Of a stretch of 64,000 nt of DNA, positions 26,591 through 35,316 are shown one piece after another. Source of the stretch: SCGC-AAA076-P13 sp964613455 (lineage in GTDB: Bacteria > Pseudomonadota > Gammaproteobacteria > Magnimaribacterales > D2472); the NCBI GenBank assembly GCA_964613455.1, contig CAZTGS010000001.1, forward strand, positions 1 through 64,000, in the 5' to 3' direction. Numbering within the stretch: the first letter of the stretch is position 1; each line of letters starts with the position of its first letter. Made by a program: the position numbers and the translations under genes. The notes under the pieces were generated by a model. That model was not told where the DNA came from and ran no database searches. It was given only the letters and a program-made list of their open reading frames with translations.

Positions 26591-27544
26591 TTAATCTTCT
26601 AAAATTTTGTTTGCTATAAGTATGTCTTCTTGAATCTGCAATTTTAACATGTCTAAATTATTAAATTTCTTTTCATCACGAATTTTATGCTTAAACTCAA
26701 CTTCTAATCTCTTTGAGTAAATATCATCATTAAAATTAAATAGATGCACTTCTAGGACTGGCATAGTGCCTCCTACTGTTGGACGAGTGCCCATATTTGC
26801 AATACCTTTTAGACTTTTACCCATCAATTTACAAGAAACAGCATAAACTCCTGAAATGGGCAATTTTTGTTTAGGCAACCAAATATTAGCTGTGGGTACT
26901 TCTATTGTTCTTCCCAGATGCTGACCATGGACGACTTTTCCAGAAAAAGTATATGGCCTTCCAAGAAGGTTCTTTGCTAGATCGAAATCATTATTCAATA
27001 ATGCATCTCTGATTCTTGTACTACTGACTCTTTTATCTAGATATTTATACGTATCTGTATTACTAACGTCTACATTATTCTGATTTCCCCAAGACTTTAG
27101 TAATTCAAAATCTCCAGATCTGTTTATACCAAATCTAAAGTCGTCTCCTACCGTCAATGCGCTCAAGCCAACTGAGTCTAATATCTCTGAAATAAATGAT
27201 TCTGGTGTCATAGTTCTTAAAGAATTATTAAATTTAAGGAAAAAAGCAAAATCTATTCCAAATTCATCCAACAATTCATATTTTTTTCTCCATGGACATA
27301 TTCTTGGAGGAGAAATAAATCCAGAATCGTCTTTAGCTGCAAAGTATTCTGATGCATGTGGTTCTGTAAAAAAAACTATAGTCTTTGCTCCAGAGTTGGA
27401 AGCAGTGTTTTTAATTTTTGATAAAATAGCTTGATGGCCTTTGTGAAGACCATCAAAATTGCCAATCGTTCCATGTAATGGAACACTATTTGTATGACTG
27501 GTCCTAAATAATTCCAGATTGTGCTGACCTCTTATTAAATACAT
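26591..27544 (-). CDS. ribF: Bifunctional riboflavin kinase / FAD synthetase
   Basis: 317 residues. N-terminal FMN adenylyltransferase domain: GNFDGLHKGHQAIL with the HxGH motif, and TVGDDFRFG; SSTRIRDAL closes it. C-terminal flavokinase domain: RPYTFSGKVVHGQHLGRTIEVPTANI and GIANMGTRPTVGG, with the Glu-Val-His-Leu-Phe (LEVHLFNF) catalytic Glu region. It makes FMN and FAD for the cytoplasm; users here include SdhA, Lpd and the flavoprotein at 14435. It lies 2 nt from murJ and 1 nt from ileS. Confidence 0.97.
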   Translation of the reverse strand: MYLIRGQHNLELFRTSHTNSVPLHGTIGNFDGLHKGHQAILSKIKNTASNSGAKTIVFFTEPHASEYFAAKDDSGFISPPRICPWRKKYELLDEFGIDFAFFLKFNNSLRTMTPESFISEILDSVGLSALTVGDDFRFGINRSGDFELLKSWGNQNNVDVSNTDTYKYLDKRVSSTRIRDALLNNDFDLAKNLLGRPYTFSGKVVHGQHLGRTIEVPTANIWLPKQKLPISGVYAVSCKLMGKSLKGIANMGTRPTVGGTMPVLEVHLFNFNDDIYSKRLEVEFKHKIRDEKKFNNLDMLKLQIQEDILIANKILED

Positions 27545-27546
27545 TT

Positions 27547-29106
27547 TTAATCAAATATTTCCTTCAAAGGTTTTCCATATAATATTCTTACAGTTCCAAT
27601 ATAAATTCCAATGGCAATTGAAACTTTTGCAAACAATACAATAATTTTATGTATTTGACCCAAATCAATAAAATTAATTAATTGAGATGTGTTGTACAAA
27701 AATATTACCAAGATAATTGATGAGAATAGTATTGAAGAATTAAATTTATTGAAAGGGTTTTGTAATAAGATAATACCTTGCTTAAAGAGAATAATTTCTA
27801 AAATAACTACACTTACCATAGCTGATATAGAGCTTCCGACTGCTATACCAATATGTCCATATCCAAGCTTAAAAGCTAAAATGTAATTGAGACTAGCATT
27901 AAGCAATAATGATAATAATGCTATATACATTGGTGTTTTAGTGTCTTTTCTGGAAAAAAAGGTTGGGGTTAAAACTTTCATTAGCATAAAAAATGGCAAT
28001 CCAAATGAAAAAGCTATTAGGCTATAAGATGATTGATATACATCGTTTATTGTAAATTCACCTCTCAAAAATATAGTACTTAATAAATCAGTAGAGCAGA
28101 ATGCTAGACCTATAAAAGAAGGAATTCCTATAAATAAAACAAACCTTTGACTTTTTTTAACTCTATCAATAAATTCAGCCATATTAGTAGAGAAATCTAT
28201 TTTGGATAATGTAGGTAATAAAACTGTTCCAATTGCTATAGCGAAGATTCCCATTGGAAACTGAATCAACCTGTCAGACACATAAAGCCAAGTAGGACTT
28301 CCCGTTTCTAGCAGCGAAGCAAAAATAGTATCAACCAAGAGATTGATTTGTATTATTCCTCCAGCAAGAATGGCAGGAATCATGAGTTTAAAAACCTTTC
28401 TTGATCCTTTGTTAGAAAAATCTATTTTAGGTACTGGGAGTCTATTTATTTGTTTTAAAGGAAAAAACTGAATCATTAGTTGCATAAATCCAGCTATCAA
28501 TACTCCCCAGGCTAAAACATATATTGGTAGTTCATATTTAGGAGCTATTAAAACAGCTGCGATGATTAAACATGAATTGAAAATTAAAGGTGTTGAGGCC
28601 GGCAAAGAAAACCTATTATGAGTATTTTGAATACCGCCAGCAAAAGCAACAAGAGATATCAATGCAAGATATGGAAACATGATCCTAAGAACATCTACTG
28701 CGATATCTCTTTTAAATTCATCTAAATAAAATCCCGGAGCAAAAATTAAAATGAATAAGGGGGTTACCAATAAAACTAATAAGGTAAAAACAAAAAGTAT
28801 AGATAAAAATGTACCTGCTAATGCATTAATAAATTCTTTAGTTTCTTTTTCATTATTAGCTTTTTCAAAATCACTATAGATTGGGATAAATGCTTGATTA
28901 AAAGCACCTTCTGCAAAAAACCTTCTAAATAGATTAGGAATCTTCAGTGTTACAACAAAAATATCATGAAAAACAGAAGCTCCTAGTAGGCTGGTTGTTG
29001 CAATGTCCCTAAAAAGACCAAATATTCTAGATAAACCAGTCCAGCCTGCAACTTTTTTTAAAGAAAGGAAAATTCTTGAGTTGTCATTAGCTATTTCACT
29101 ATTCAT
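27547..29106 (-). CDS. murJ: Lipid II flippase MurJ
   Basis: 519 residues with about 14 membrane helices. The family start SGLSRIFGLFRDIATTSLLGAS carries the Arg residues lining the central cavity; also present are NLFRRFFAEGAFNQAFIPIY and the SRKDTKTP segment. MurJ moves lipid II across the inner membrane for peptidoglycan growth. First gene of murJ-ribF-ileS-lspA-ispH-ampD-ampG-vanZ, a chain without a gap larger than a few bases, although msrB ends 2 nt upstream of it and may also be part of it. Confidence 0.97.
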   Translation of the reverse strand: MNSEIANDNSRIFLSLKKVAGWTGLSRIFGLFRDIATTSLLGASVFHDIFVVTLKIPNLFRRFFAEGAFNQAFIPIYSDFEKANNEKETKEFINALAGTFLSILFVFTLLVLLVTPLFILIFAPGFYLDEFKRDIAVDVLRIMFPYLALISLVAFAGGIQNTHNRFSLPASTPLIFNSCLIIAAVLIAPKYELPIYVLAWGVLIAGFMQLMIQFFPLKQINRLPVPKIDFSNKGSRKVFKLMIPAILAGGIIQINLLVDTIFASLLETGSPTWLYVSDRLIQFPMGIFAIAIGTVLLPTLSKIDFSTNMAEFIDRVKKSQRFVLFIGIPSFIGLAFCSTDLLSTIFLRGEFTINDVYQSSYSLIAFSFGLPFFMLMKVLTPTFFSRKDTKTPMYIALLSLLLNASLNYILAFKLGYGHIGIAVGSSISAMVSVVILEIILFKQGIILLQNPFNKFNSSILFSSIILVIFLYNTSQLINFIDLGQIHKIIVLFAKVSIAIGIYIGTVRILYGKPLKEIFD

Positions 29107-29108
29107 TG

Positions 29109-29498
29109 TTAACTATCAAAATCTAGAGAAGCTGAATTAATGCAATATCTTAGGCCTGTTGGCTCAGGCCCGTCATTAAAAACATGTCCTAAATGTGCAT
29201 CACATTTAGAGCATTTCACCTCTGTTCTAGACATTCCAAGTGATGAGTCGTTTACTTCTAAAATAGCTTCATTATTAACAGGAAGGAAGAAACTAGGCCA
29301 ACCGCAACCAGCATCAAATTTTGTATTAGACTTAAATAATGGTTCTTGGCAGCATATACATAAATAAGAACCCTTCTCATCAAAGTCCCAGTACTTACCA
29401 GTAAAAGGTCTTTCTGTTGCTGATTCTCTGGTCACTTTATAACTTTCTTCAGATAAAAGAGATTTCCATTGATCTTGAGTTTTATTATGTTCAGACAT
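29109..29498 (-). CDS. msrB: Peptide-methionine (R)-S-oxide reductase MsrB
   Basis: 129 residues. Catalytic Cys119 in RYCINSASL; structural zinc ligands Cys47/Cys50 (CICC) and Cys96/Cys99 (CSKC); CGWPSF and GHVFNDGP are the substrate-site motifs. It reduces methionine-R-sulfoxide in proteins. No signal peptide, so cytoplasmic. It ends 2 nt before the murJ start. Confidence 0.97.
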   Translation of the reverse strand: MSEHNKTQDQWKSLLSEESYKVTRESATERPFTGKYWDFDEKGSYLCICCQEPLFKSNTKFDAGCGWPSFFLPVNNEAILEVNDSSLGMSRTEVKCSKCDAHLGHVFNDGPEPTGLRYCINSASLDFDS

Positions 29499-29544
29499 CC
29501 TTCAATTGTAATGAACAACTATCCAGATAGGTAGACTTATATGC

Positions 29545-29949
29545 TTAAGAGTTATTGTCTTTTATAATAATAGAGTTAGAGCTATTGGCGTAACCTAAAA
29601 AATCATTTAATAAAATTTCAGATGGATAGTAAATTCTTCTTCTTTTATCCACTTCAGAAGATTCTTCAATAATGAATCCTAATTGAACTGCTTGTTTTAA
29701 TACTTGAAGTCTTTTTATTCTTGAAGCGAATTTTTTTGGAACAAGAGAAATAGCATATTCCTGAGATATTTCATTTTCCTCAAAAAATTCATACATAAAG
29801 CTCATTAAAAAATAAAAACGGTATGTGTCAGACTGAAAGAAGTTTAGTGAATCTGGATTGTTAGGATTTTCTATAGTTGCACTCAAGACTCTTCTGATAA
29901 CTTGCTTAGCATTCTTTAAAGATTTTTTTTCTATTTGGGATATATTCAT
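29545..29949 (-). CDS. Small winged-helix (MarR-like) DNA-binding protein, putative regulator
   Basis: 134 residues, no signal peptide. The second half, KKFASRIKRLQVLKQAVQLG followed by a wing with DKRRRIYYPSEILLNDF, has the shape of a MarR-like winged helix: recognition helix, then Asp-Lys-Arg-Arg and a Tyr-Pro-(S/T)-Glu step. The first half is helical and could dimerise. The exact family is not recognised, and the target is unknown. Ribosome site AGGTG 10 nt before the ATG. The 153-nt upstream gap (29950-30102) is very AT-rich and contains an inverted repeat (30058-30076) that could be an autoregulatory site. Confidence 0.6.
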   Translation of the reverse strand: MNISQIEKKSLKNAKQVIRRVLSATIENPNNPDSLNFFQSDTYRFYFLMSFMYEFFEENEISQEYAISLVPKKFASRIKRLQVLKQAVQLGFIIEESSEVDKRRRIYYPSEILLNDFLGYANSSNSIIIKDNNS

Positions 29950-30057
29950 GTTTAGTTACACCTGTAATTATTAGTATTTTTTTTAATTCTAATAAATTTA
30001 TTTAGTGTGCTTAAATATATTTATAATGAATGCATATCATACACTATAAATATATTG

Positions 30058-30076
30058 TATGTAAATAATATACATA
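30058..30076. repeat. AT-rich inverted repeat upstream of the winged-helix gene
   Basis: TATGTA (30058-30063) and TACATA (30071-30076) form 6-bp arms around a 7-nt AT spacer. It lies about 110 nt upstream of the start of the putative regulator. In such AT-rich DNA this could be chance. The rest of the gap shows nothing else clear. Confidence 0.25.
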
Positions 30077-30102
30077 TAAAAATTCACCAATTGGTTAAAT
30101 AG

Positions 30103-31152
30103 TTATGGAGTTAAGTCTTTTCTTTTTATGTGATTAGCTCTGAGACTCTTAAAAATTTCTGAGGGAACACTTTTTTTATAATCTTTACATGATTCCTTAA
30201 ACTTTGTTGATTCTTCCATAAGATTAAAGGATTTCTCGTAGTCTTTTATTTCTATTGGATAGTTTTTGATAAGATTTACAGAGAAATAATCTTTTAATTG
30301 CTCCGCATTTCTTACCTGAGCATCACTACTAAGATTTAAATATTCAAACAAACGATTAAGCAATAGAAGCGTTCCATTTAATTTACCCTCATAACTATGA
30401 CCGGCGATGTGAGCGGTAGAAATAAATGAAAAATCTATAATTTCTTTGGATGGAGTTGGCTCATTATTCCAAACGTCACTTACTAACAATAACTTTTCTG
30501 TTTCTATTAAAGCATCCTCATCAACAACCTCTCCTCTAGACGTATTAATTAAAATTTTATCTTTAAAGTCTTTCAAAAAATCTCGATTGATAATTCCTCT
30601 TGTAGGGAACTTGCGGGAATCTGTTAGTGGGATATGAAGAGATAACAATTTGCATTCTTTCACCTCTTCCAGGCTTGCTAAAAAATCCATTGAAAGAAAT
30701 GGGTCATAACAACTGTTTTTAATATGTAATGCATTAAGCGCATATCTTAATTTTGAGCCAACATGACCGCAGCCAAGTATGCCGACACTATCATTATGAT
30801 TGAATAAATTTTTATCTATTAGGGCAGATAGCGAAGATAAGACATAGTGAACAACAGATGATGAATTGCATCCAGGTGCATAAAACCATTTAATATTTTT
30901 TTTATCGAGATACTTTGAATCAATATGATCTGAGCCAGCAGTTGCTGAACCTATAAGCTTAATATTTGTATCTCTTAGTAAACTTGAATTGATTTTGGTA
31001 GTTGATCTAATAAATAAGACTTCAACATTTTTTAATAAATCATTTGTGATTTCTTCTGGGTATACATAAGTAAAATCTACCTCACTTAACCCCTCGACAA
31101 CGTTAACTGCTTCATGAAAATTTTGTATACCACGGTCAACAACAACAATCAT
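30103..31152 (-). CDS. pdxB: Erythronate-4-phosphate dehydrogenase
   Basis: 349 residues. D-2-hydroxyacid dehydrogenase fold with the PdxB-type start: VDRGI, LFIRSTTKINSSLL, IGSATAGSDHID and APGCNSSSVVHYV. NAD site GILGCGHVGSKL; catalytic Arg in NTSRGEVVDEDAL, Glu in NNEPTPS and His in TAHIAGHSYEGK. It oxidises 4-phosphoerythronate in DXP-dependent pyridoxal phosphate synthesis. The C-terminal PdxB dimerisation region is present but divergent and Lys-rich. The acyltransferase gene lies 2 nt upstream, in the same unit. Confidence 0.9.
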   Translation of the reverse strand: MIVVVDRGIQNFHEAVNVVEGLSEVDFTYVYPEEITNDLLKNVEVLFIRSTTKINSSLLRDTNIKLIGSATAGSDHIDSKYLDKKNIKWFYAPGCNSSSVVHYVLSSLSALIDKNLFNHNDSVGILGCGHVGSKLRYALNALHIKNSCYDPFLSMDFLASLEEVKECKLLSLHIPLTDSRKFPTRGIINRDFLKDFKDKILINTSRGEVVDEDALIETEKLLLVSDVWNNEPTPSKEIIDFSFISTAHIAGHSYEGKLNGTLLLLNRLFEYLNLSSDAQVRNAEQLKDYFSVNLIKNYPIEIKDYEKSFNLMEESTKFKESCKDYKKSVPSEIFKSLRANHIKRKDLTP

Positions 31153-31154
31153 CT

Positions 31155-31874
31155 TTAATGGGTATCGTCTGGTATTAGGATACTTTTAATCCAATTTATT
31201 AATGTATTGTTTTTTAGTGTGTGTTGATCTAATAGATCAAAATCTTTTGCAAGTTTGGCTGGATCCTCTAAAAAATCTGCCCTCGTATTGAAGGTTTCAT
31301 TTTCTAAAAACTTAACTAATTTTGCAGGGTTTCCAGCAAAAATAGAGTTTGGTGGCACATCTTTTGTTACTACTGCCCCTGCCCCAATAATACTGTTTTT
31401 TCCAATAGTCACTCCTTTACAAATAATTGCACTATCACCTATCCATACATTATCTTCTAAAGTTACTGGCTTGGTATTACCTACTGGCTGAGCTCTATCA
31501 TAAATACCGTGCCAGTCTGCATCAGAAATATAAACTCCATGAGCTATCATGCACGCATCGCCAATAACAATGCTTTCTGCTGCCATGATTCGAACACCAG
31601 GTGTTATAAGACAATATTTGCCAATTTTTATTTTGCCGTTATAGTCTCCAATATTCCAAGAGGTGAATTGTATATTGGCATCTCTAGCACCAATAAGGGT
31701 AGGAAAATCATCTATAAAGATATTACCTCCAAAAACATTTATATATCTTGGTTTAAAGTAGACTCCCCCCTTGCCTAGATATAAAAATTGAGGCTTTAGA
31801 AATTGTCTTACATAGATTCTGATAATCTTTGTAGAAATCTTTTTTAACCAATATGGTCTGTTATCTTTTCTGAT
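31155..31874 (-). CDS. Left-handed beta-helix (hexapeptide) acyltransferase, probable ATC start
   Basis: A standard ATG at 31586 would give 143 residues, but the same frame stays open upstream to a TAG at 31884-31886 and encodes clear hexapeptide repeats before that Met (IGDYNGKIKIGKYCLITPGV), so the ATG truncates the protein. No ATG, GTG or TTG exists in this extension. A strong AGGAG (31881-31885) is followed after 6 nt by ATC at 31874, giving 239 residues beginning (M)RKDNRPYWLKKIS. The rest contains DADWHGIY, VWIGDSAIICKGVTIG and IFAGNPAKLV, as in O-acetyltransferases of the CatB/NodL group. It probably acylates a sugar or surface glycan; acceptor unknown. A one-base change from ATG to ATC, real or an error, is the alternative. 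Confidence 0.8.
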   Translation of the reverse strand: MRKDNRPYWLKKISTKIIRIYVRQFLKPQFLYLGKGGVYFKPRYINVFGGNIFIDDFPTLIGARDANIQFTSWNIGDYNGKIKIGKYCLITPGVRIMAAESIVIGDACMIAHGVYISDADWHGIYDRAQPVGNTKPVTLEDNVWIGDSAIICKGVTIGKNSIIGAGAVVTKDVPPNSIFAGNPAKLVKFLENETFNTRADFLEDPAKLAKDFDLLDQHTLKNNTLINWIKSILIPDDTH

Positions 31875-31880
31875 GCTAAT

Positions 31881-31885
31881 CTCCT
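31881..31885 (-). promoter_or_regulatory. Ribosome binding site pointing to an ATC start codon
   Basis: AGGAG on the minus strand, partly inside the in-frame TAG stop, has a 6-nt spacer to the ATC at 31874-31872. No standard start codon lies within reach in this frame. Confidence 0.6.
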
Positions 31886-31938
31886 AGTTAAGTTATTTTA
31901 ATATGATAAAGTAGCGAAAAATTATTTACTAAATTAAA

Positions 31939-33300
31939 TTGATTGATAAATATATTATAGAGTTTAAGCAGCTTATTAAAATAGGTATCCCTATTTTTGG
32001 ATCTCAGCTTTCATATATGCTGATGGGAGCCACTGATACTATTATTGCTGGTAGAGCCAGCTCTGCTGATCTTGCCGGCTTGGCAGTTGGTACTGCCTTT
32101 GCTACCACCATATGGATGTTTATTTCAGGTGTCATTTTTTCTGTTACTCCAATAGTCGCTCAGTTATATGGAGCTAAAAAATTTATAGAAATAGGTAAAA
32201 AATTAAGAGAAATTTTATGGATTGCTTTATTTTTAGGTATTGTAATATTTCTTCTGTTTATGAATATGGGATTAATTCTAAACAACCTCCCAATTGATAA
32301 TGATATTACTGATATATCTGTCAAATATTTAAAAGCAGTAGCAATAGGCGGTACTTTCATAACTATATTCACTTGCCTAAGATGCTATAGCGAAGGCATG
32401 ACTCTTGCGAAACCTGTTTTTTATATTGCATTTTTTGGGATGCTTATAAATATCCCATTAGATTTAATGTTTGTTTATGGCTATTTAGGAGCCCCTAAGC
32501 TTGGAGGTGTTGGCTGTGGATTTGCAACTTCTATAGTTAATTTTCTTATGATGGTTACACTGATTCTATATATTTCATATTCAAAAAATTATAAAAAAAC
32601 GAAACCTTTTTCTGAGTTTTCTTGGCCTTCTTTTTTAACTACCAAAGAAGTTTTTAAATTAGGCTTTCCAATTGGGCTAGGAATTTTTATTGAGCTAAGC
32701 ATGTTCTCTGGAGCAGCTATAATATTGGGCATTCTAGGAGAAACGGTTGTAGCAAGTCATTCTATAGCTATTAATATAGCAAGTTTGTTTTTTATGGTGC
32801 CGCTATCTATTGGTTTGGCGGCTGCAACAAGAGTTGGAAATCTAATAGGAGAGAATAACCTAAGACAAGCAAAAGTCGCTTCATACTCTACGATTTATAT
32901 GTGCATGTGCGCCGCCTTAATAAATAGCTTAATTATTTTGATCTTTAGAGAGTTTATTGTCAGTGTTTACACTACTGATGCGCTTGTATTTGATATGGCA
33001 GTAAGTTTATTAATTTTTGCAGCTATTTTCCAGCTTCCAGATGGAATTCAAATGGGTGCTTTGGGGAGTTTAAGAGGTTACAAAGATACATTCATACCTA
33101 TGATTTTATTGTTTATTTCTTACTGGATATTTGCAATGCCAATAGGGTATTACTTAACAAATACAGGTTTTAATATACCGCTAGGTGCTGCAGGAATGTG
33201 GTATGGGATGATAATCGGATTAACTATTTTTTCATTCTTTTCAATACTCAGACTTAACTGGATAATTAAAAAAGTTTTAGCTTCTATTTCTGAGAAATAA
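31939..33300 (+). CDS. MATE-family multidrug/toxin extrusion antiporter
   Basis: 453 residues with about 12 membrane helices in two similar halves. N-terminal GIPIFGSQLSYMLMGATDTIIAG and PIVAQLYGAKK match NorM-like proteins, and the second half repeats the pattern (GFPIGLGIFIELSMFSGAA, ATRVGNLIGE, DGIQMGALGSLRGYKDT). It exports cationic compounds using a Na+ or H+ gradient. It starts at TTG with no clear ribosome site; a TATGAT at 31902-31907 may be its -10 box. It is divergent from the acyltransferase gene and its 3' end overlaps the convergent sucD by 17 nt. Confidence 0.9.
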   Translation: MIDKYIIEFKQLIKIGIPIFGSQLSYMLMGATDTIIAGRASSADLAGLAVGTAFATTIWMFISGVIFSVTPIVAQLYGAKKFIEIGKKLREILWIALFLGIVIFLLFMNMGLILNNLPIDNDITDISVKYLKAVAIGGTFITIFTCLRCYSEGMTLAKPVFYIAFFGMLINIPLDLMFVYGYLGAPKLGGVGCGFATSIVNFLMMVTLILYISYSKNYKKTKPFSEFSWPSFLTTKEVFKLGFPIGLGIFIELSMFSGAAIILGILGETVVASHSIAINIASLFFMVPLSIGLAAATRVGNLIGENNLRQAKVASYSTIYMCMCAALINSLIILIFREFIVSVYTTDALVFDMAVSLLIFAAIFQLPDGIQMGALGSLRGYKDTFIPMILLFISYWIFAMPIGYYLTNTGFNIPLGAAGMWYGMIIGLTIFSFFSILRLNWIIKKVLASISEK

Positions 33301-34159
33301 CTTCGGCAACTTTGGTACCAATCTCTACAAGATTATCAGCTATATGAACGCCACATTCTTTTAATTTTTTAATCTTATCTGCAGCAGTTCCCTTCCCACC
33401 CGCAATTATTGCACCTGCATGACCCATTCTTTTTCCAGCAGGAGCTGTTTGACCAGCAATATAAGAAATAACAGGTTTTGTAATATAACTTTTAATATAT
33501 TCGGCAGCATCTTCTTCGGCTGTTCCACCTATTTCACCAACCATAACGATTGCTTCTGTCTGCTCATCCTCTTGAAATAATTTTAGAATGTCGATGAATG
33601 AGGATCCCGGTATAGGGTCTCCCCCGATTCCAACACAACTGCTTTGACCAAAGCCTAAATCAGAAGTTTGCTTTACTGCTTCATAAGTCAATGTACCAGA
33701 TCTTGAAATGATTCCTATTGAGCCAGACATATGAATACTTGCCGGCATAATTCCTAATTTTGCTTCTCCTGGAGTTATTACACCAGGACAATTAGGCCCA
33801 ATTAAAGTAACTCCCAATTCATCCACTCTTTTTTTAACATCCAGCATATCCAAAGTAGGCACACCCTCAGTGATACAAATTATTAGCTCTATTCCTGACT
33901 CAGCGGCCTCTAGAATTGAGTCTTTACAAAACGGAGCAGGAACAAAAATTAATGATGCATTTGGATTTACAGATTTCTTTGCCTCTTCCATAGTATCAAA
34001 AACTGGTCTTCCAAGATGAGTTTGCCCCCCTTTACCTGGTGTAATACCACCAACAATGTTAGTTCCATACTCTATAGCTTGTTCTGAGTGTAATGTTGCC
34101 TGAGACCCAGTAAAACCTTGAACTATAACTCTAGTATCTTTATTTACTAATATACTCAT
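33284..34159 (-). CDS. sucD: Succinyl-CoA synthetase, alpha subunit
   Basis: 291 residues. CoA-binding Rossmann start (VIVQGFTGSQATLHSEQAI), GPNCPGVITPGE, and the phosphohistidine loop GKRMGHAGAIIAGGKG with the active His. With SucC it makes succinate and ATP/GTP from succinyl-CoA. It overlaps sucC by 4 nt and is the last gene of the TCA operon. Its final 17 nt overlap the convergent MATE gene, leaving no room for a terminator hairpin. Confidence 0.98.
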   Translation of the reverse strand: MSILVNKDTRVIVQGFTGSQATLHSEQAIEYGTNIVGGITPGKGGQTHLGRPVFDTMEEAKKSVNPNASLIFVPAPFCKDSILEAAESGIELIICITEGVPTLDMLDVKKRVDELGVTLIGPNCPGVITPGEAKLGIMPASIHMSGSIGIISRSGTLTYEAVKQTSDLGFGQSSCVGIGGDPIPGSSFIDILKLFQEDEQTEAIVMVGEIGGTAEEDAAEYIKSYITKPVISYIAGQTAPAGKRMGHAGAIIAGGKGTAADKIKKLKECGVHIADNLVEIGTKVAEVISQK

Positions 34160-35316
34160 CTTGCTAGTTCCACTGCTTTTTTGGCCGCATCACCAAGATT
34201 ATTAATACTCTCTATCTTAACTCCTGCTTTAGAAAGAATTTCAGAGCCCATTTCAGCATTATTTCCTTCCAATCTAACAACAACTGGAATTTGAACACCA
34301 ACTTCTTCTATTGCAGCAATTACACCTTCGGCTATTAAGTCGCATCTAACAATGCCACCAAATATGTTTACAAGAACAACTTTAACTTCAGGATCATCCA
34401 GTATTATTTTAAAAGCTTTCGATACTCTTTCTTGAGTTGCAGTTCCTCCAACATCGAGAAAATTTGCTGGATTACCCCCAAAAAATTTAATGGTATCCAT
34501 GGTGCCCATAGCTAGTCCTGCTCCATTAACCATGCAGCCAATATTTCCATCCAATGAAACATAACTCAAATCATTTTTTGCTGCTTCTGCTTCTCTTGCA
34601 TCTTCTTGCGATGGGTCGTGCATTTCAGCAATTTCAGGTTGTCTGTATATAGCATTCGAATCTATATTTATTTTTGCATCAAGACAATGTAAATTGCCAC
34701 CACTAGTTATTACTAAAGGATTGATCTCTAAAAGACTTAAATCCCTTTCAACAAATAGTTTCATTAAATTTTTAAGCATCGGAGTAAATTGTTTAGTTTG
34801 AGCTGCATTTAAGTTTAAAACTTTTGCTATTTTTCTTGCTTGGAAACCCTGGGCACCGCAAAGCGGGTCAATTGGTTCATATATAATTTTCTCAGGTGTA
34901 TTTTTAGCTACTTCTTCAATATTAACTCCACCTTCGCTAGATCCTATAAATACAACTCTTTGAGAATCTCTATCTATAACAGCACTCAGATAGAGTTCGT
35001 TAGCAATATCAGTACATTCTTCTACTAAGATAGAATTAACAAGTTGACCATTTGCATCTGTTTGATATGTTACAAGTCTTTTTCCTAACCAGCTTTTTGC
35101 AAATTCTATTGCCTCATCTGGTGAGTCAACAAGCTTCACCCCTCCAGATTTTCCTCGACCACCAGCATGCACTTGTGCCTTAACAACCCATTTAGAACCT
35201 CCGATATCTCTGCAAGCTTTGAGAGCATCTTCAGCCTCATATATAACTTTACCATTTGACACAGGCAAGTCGTATTCTGCAAACAGTGCCTTGCCTTGAT
35301 ATTCATGTAGATTCAT
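34156..35316 (-). CDS. sucC: Succinyl-CoA synthetase, beta subunit
   Basis: 386 residues. ATP-grasp N-terminal domain (MNLHEYQGKALFAEYDLPV, KAQVHAGGRGKSGGVKL) and CoA-ligase C-terminal domain (GAGLAMGTMDTIKFFGG, DVGGTATQERV, VNIFGGIVRCDLIAEG, VRLEGNNAEMG). ADP versus GDP preference cannot be read here. It overlaps lpd and sucD by 4 nt each. Confidence 0.98.
   Translation of the reverse strand: MNLHEYQGKALFAEYDLPVSNGKVIYEAEDALKACRDIGGSKWVVKAQVHAGGRGKSGGVKLVDSPDEAIEFAKSWLGKRLVTYQTDANGQLVNSILVEECTDIANELYLSAVIDRDSQRVVFIGSSEGGVNIEEVAKNTPEKIIYEPIDPLCGAQGFQARKIAKVLNLNAAQTKQFTPMLKNLMKLFVERDLSLLEINPLVITSGGNLHCLDAKINIDSNAIYRQPEIAEMHDPSQEDAREAEAAKNDLSYVSLDGNIGCMVNGAGLAMGTMDTIKFFGGNPANFLDVGGTATQERVSKAFKIILDDPEVKVVLVNIFGGIVRCDLIAEGVIAAIEEVGVQIPVVVRLEGNNAEMGSEILSKAGVKIESINNLGDAAKKAVELAR

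Noticed and set aside
31509..31778. Plus-strand frame of 89 codons opposite the acyltransferase
   Set aside because: The minus strand here encodes hexapeptide repeats continuous with the downstream part, so the plus frame is a shadow.
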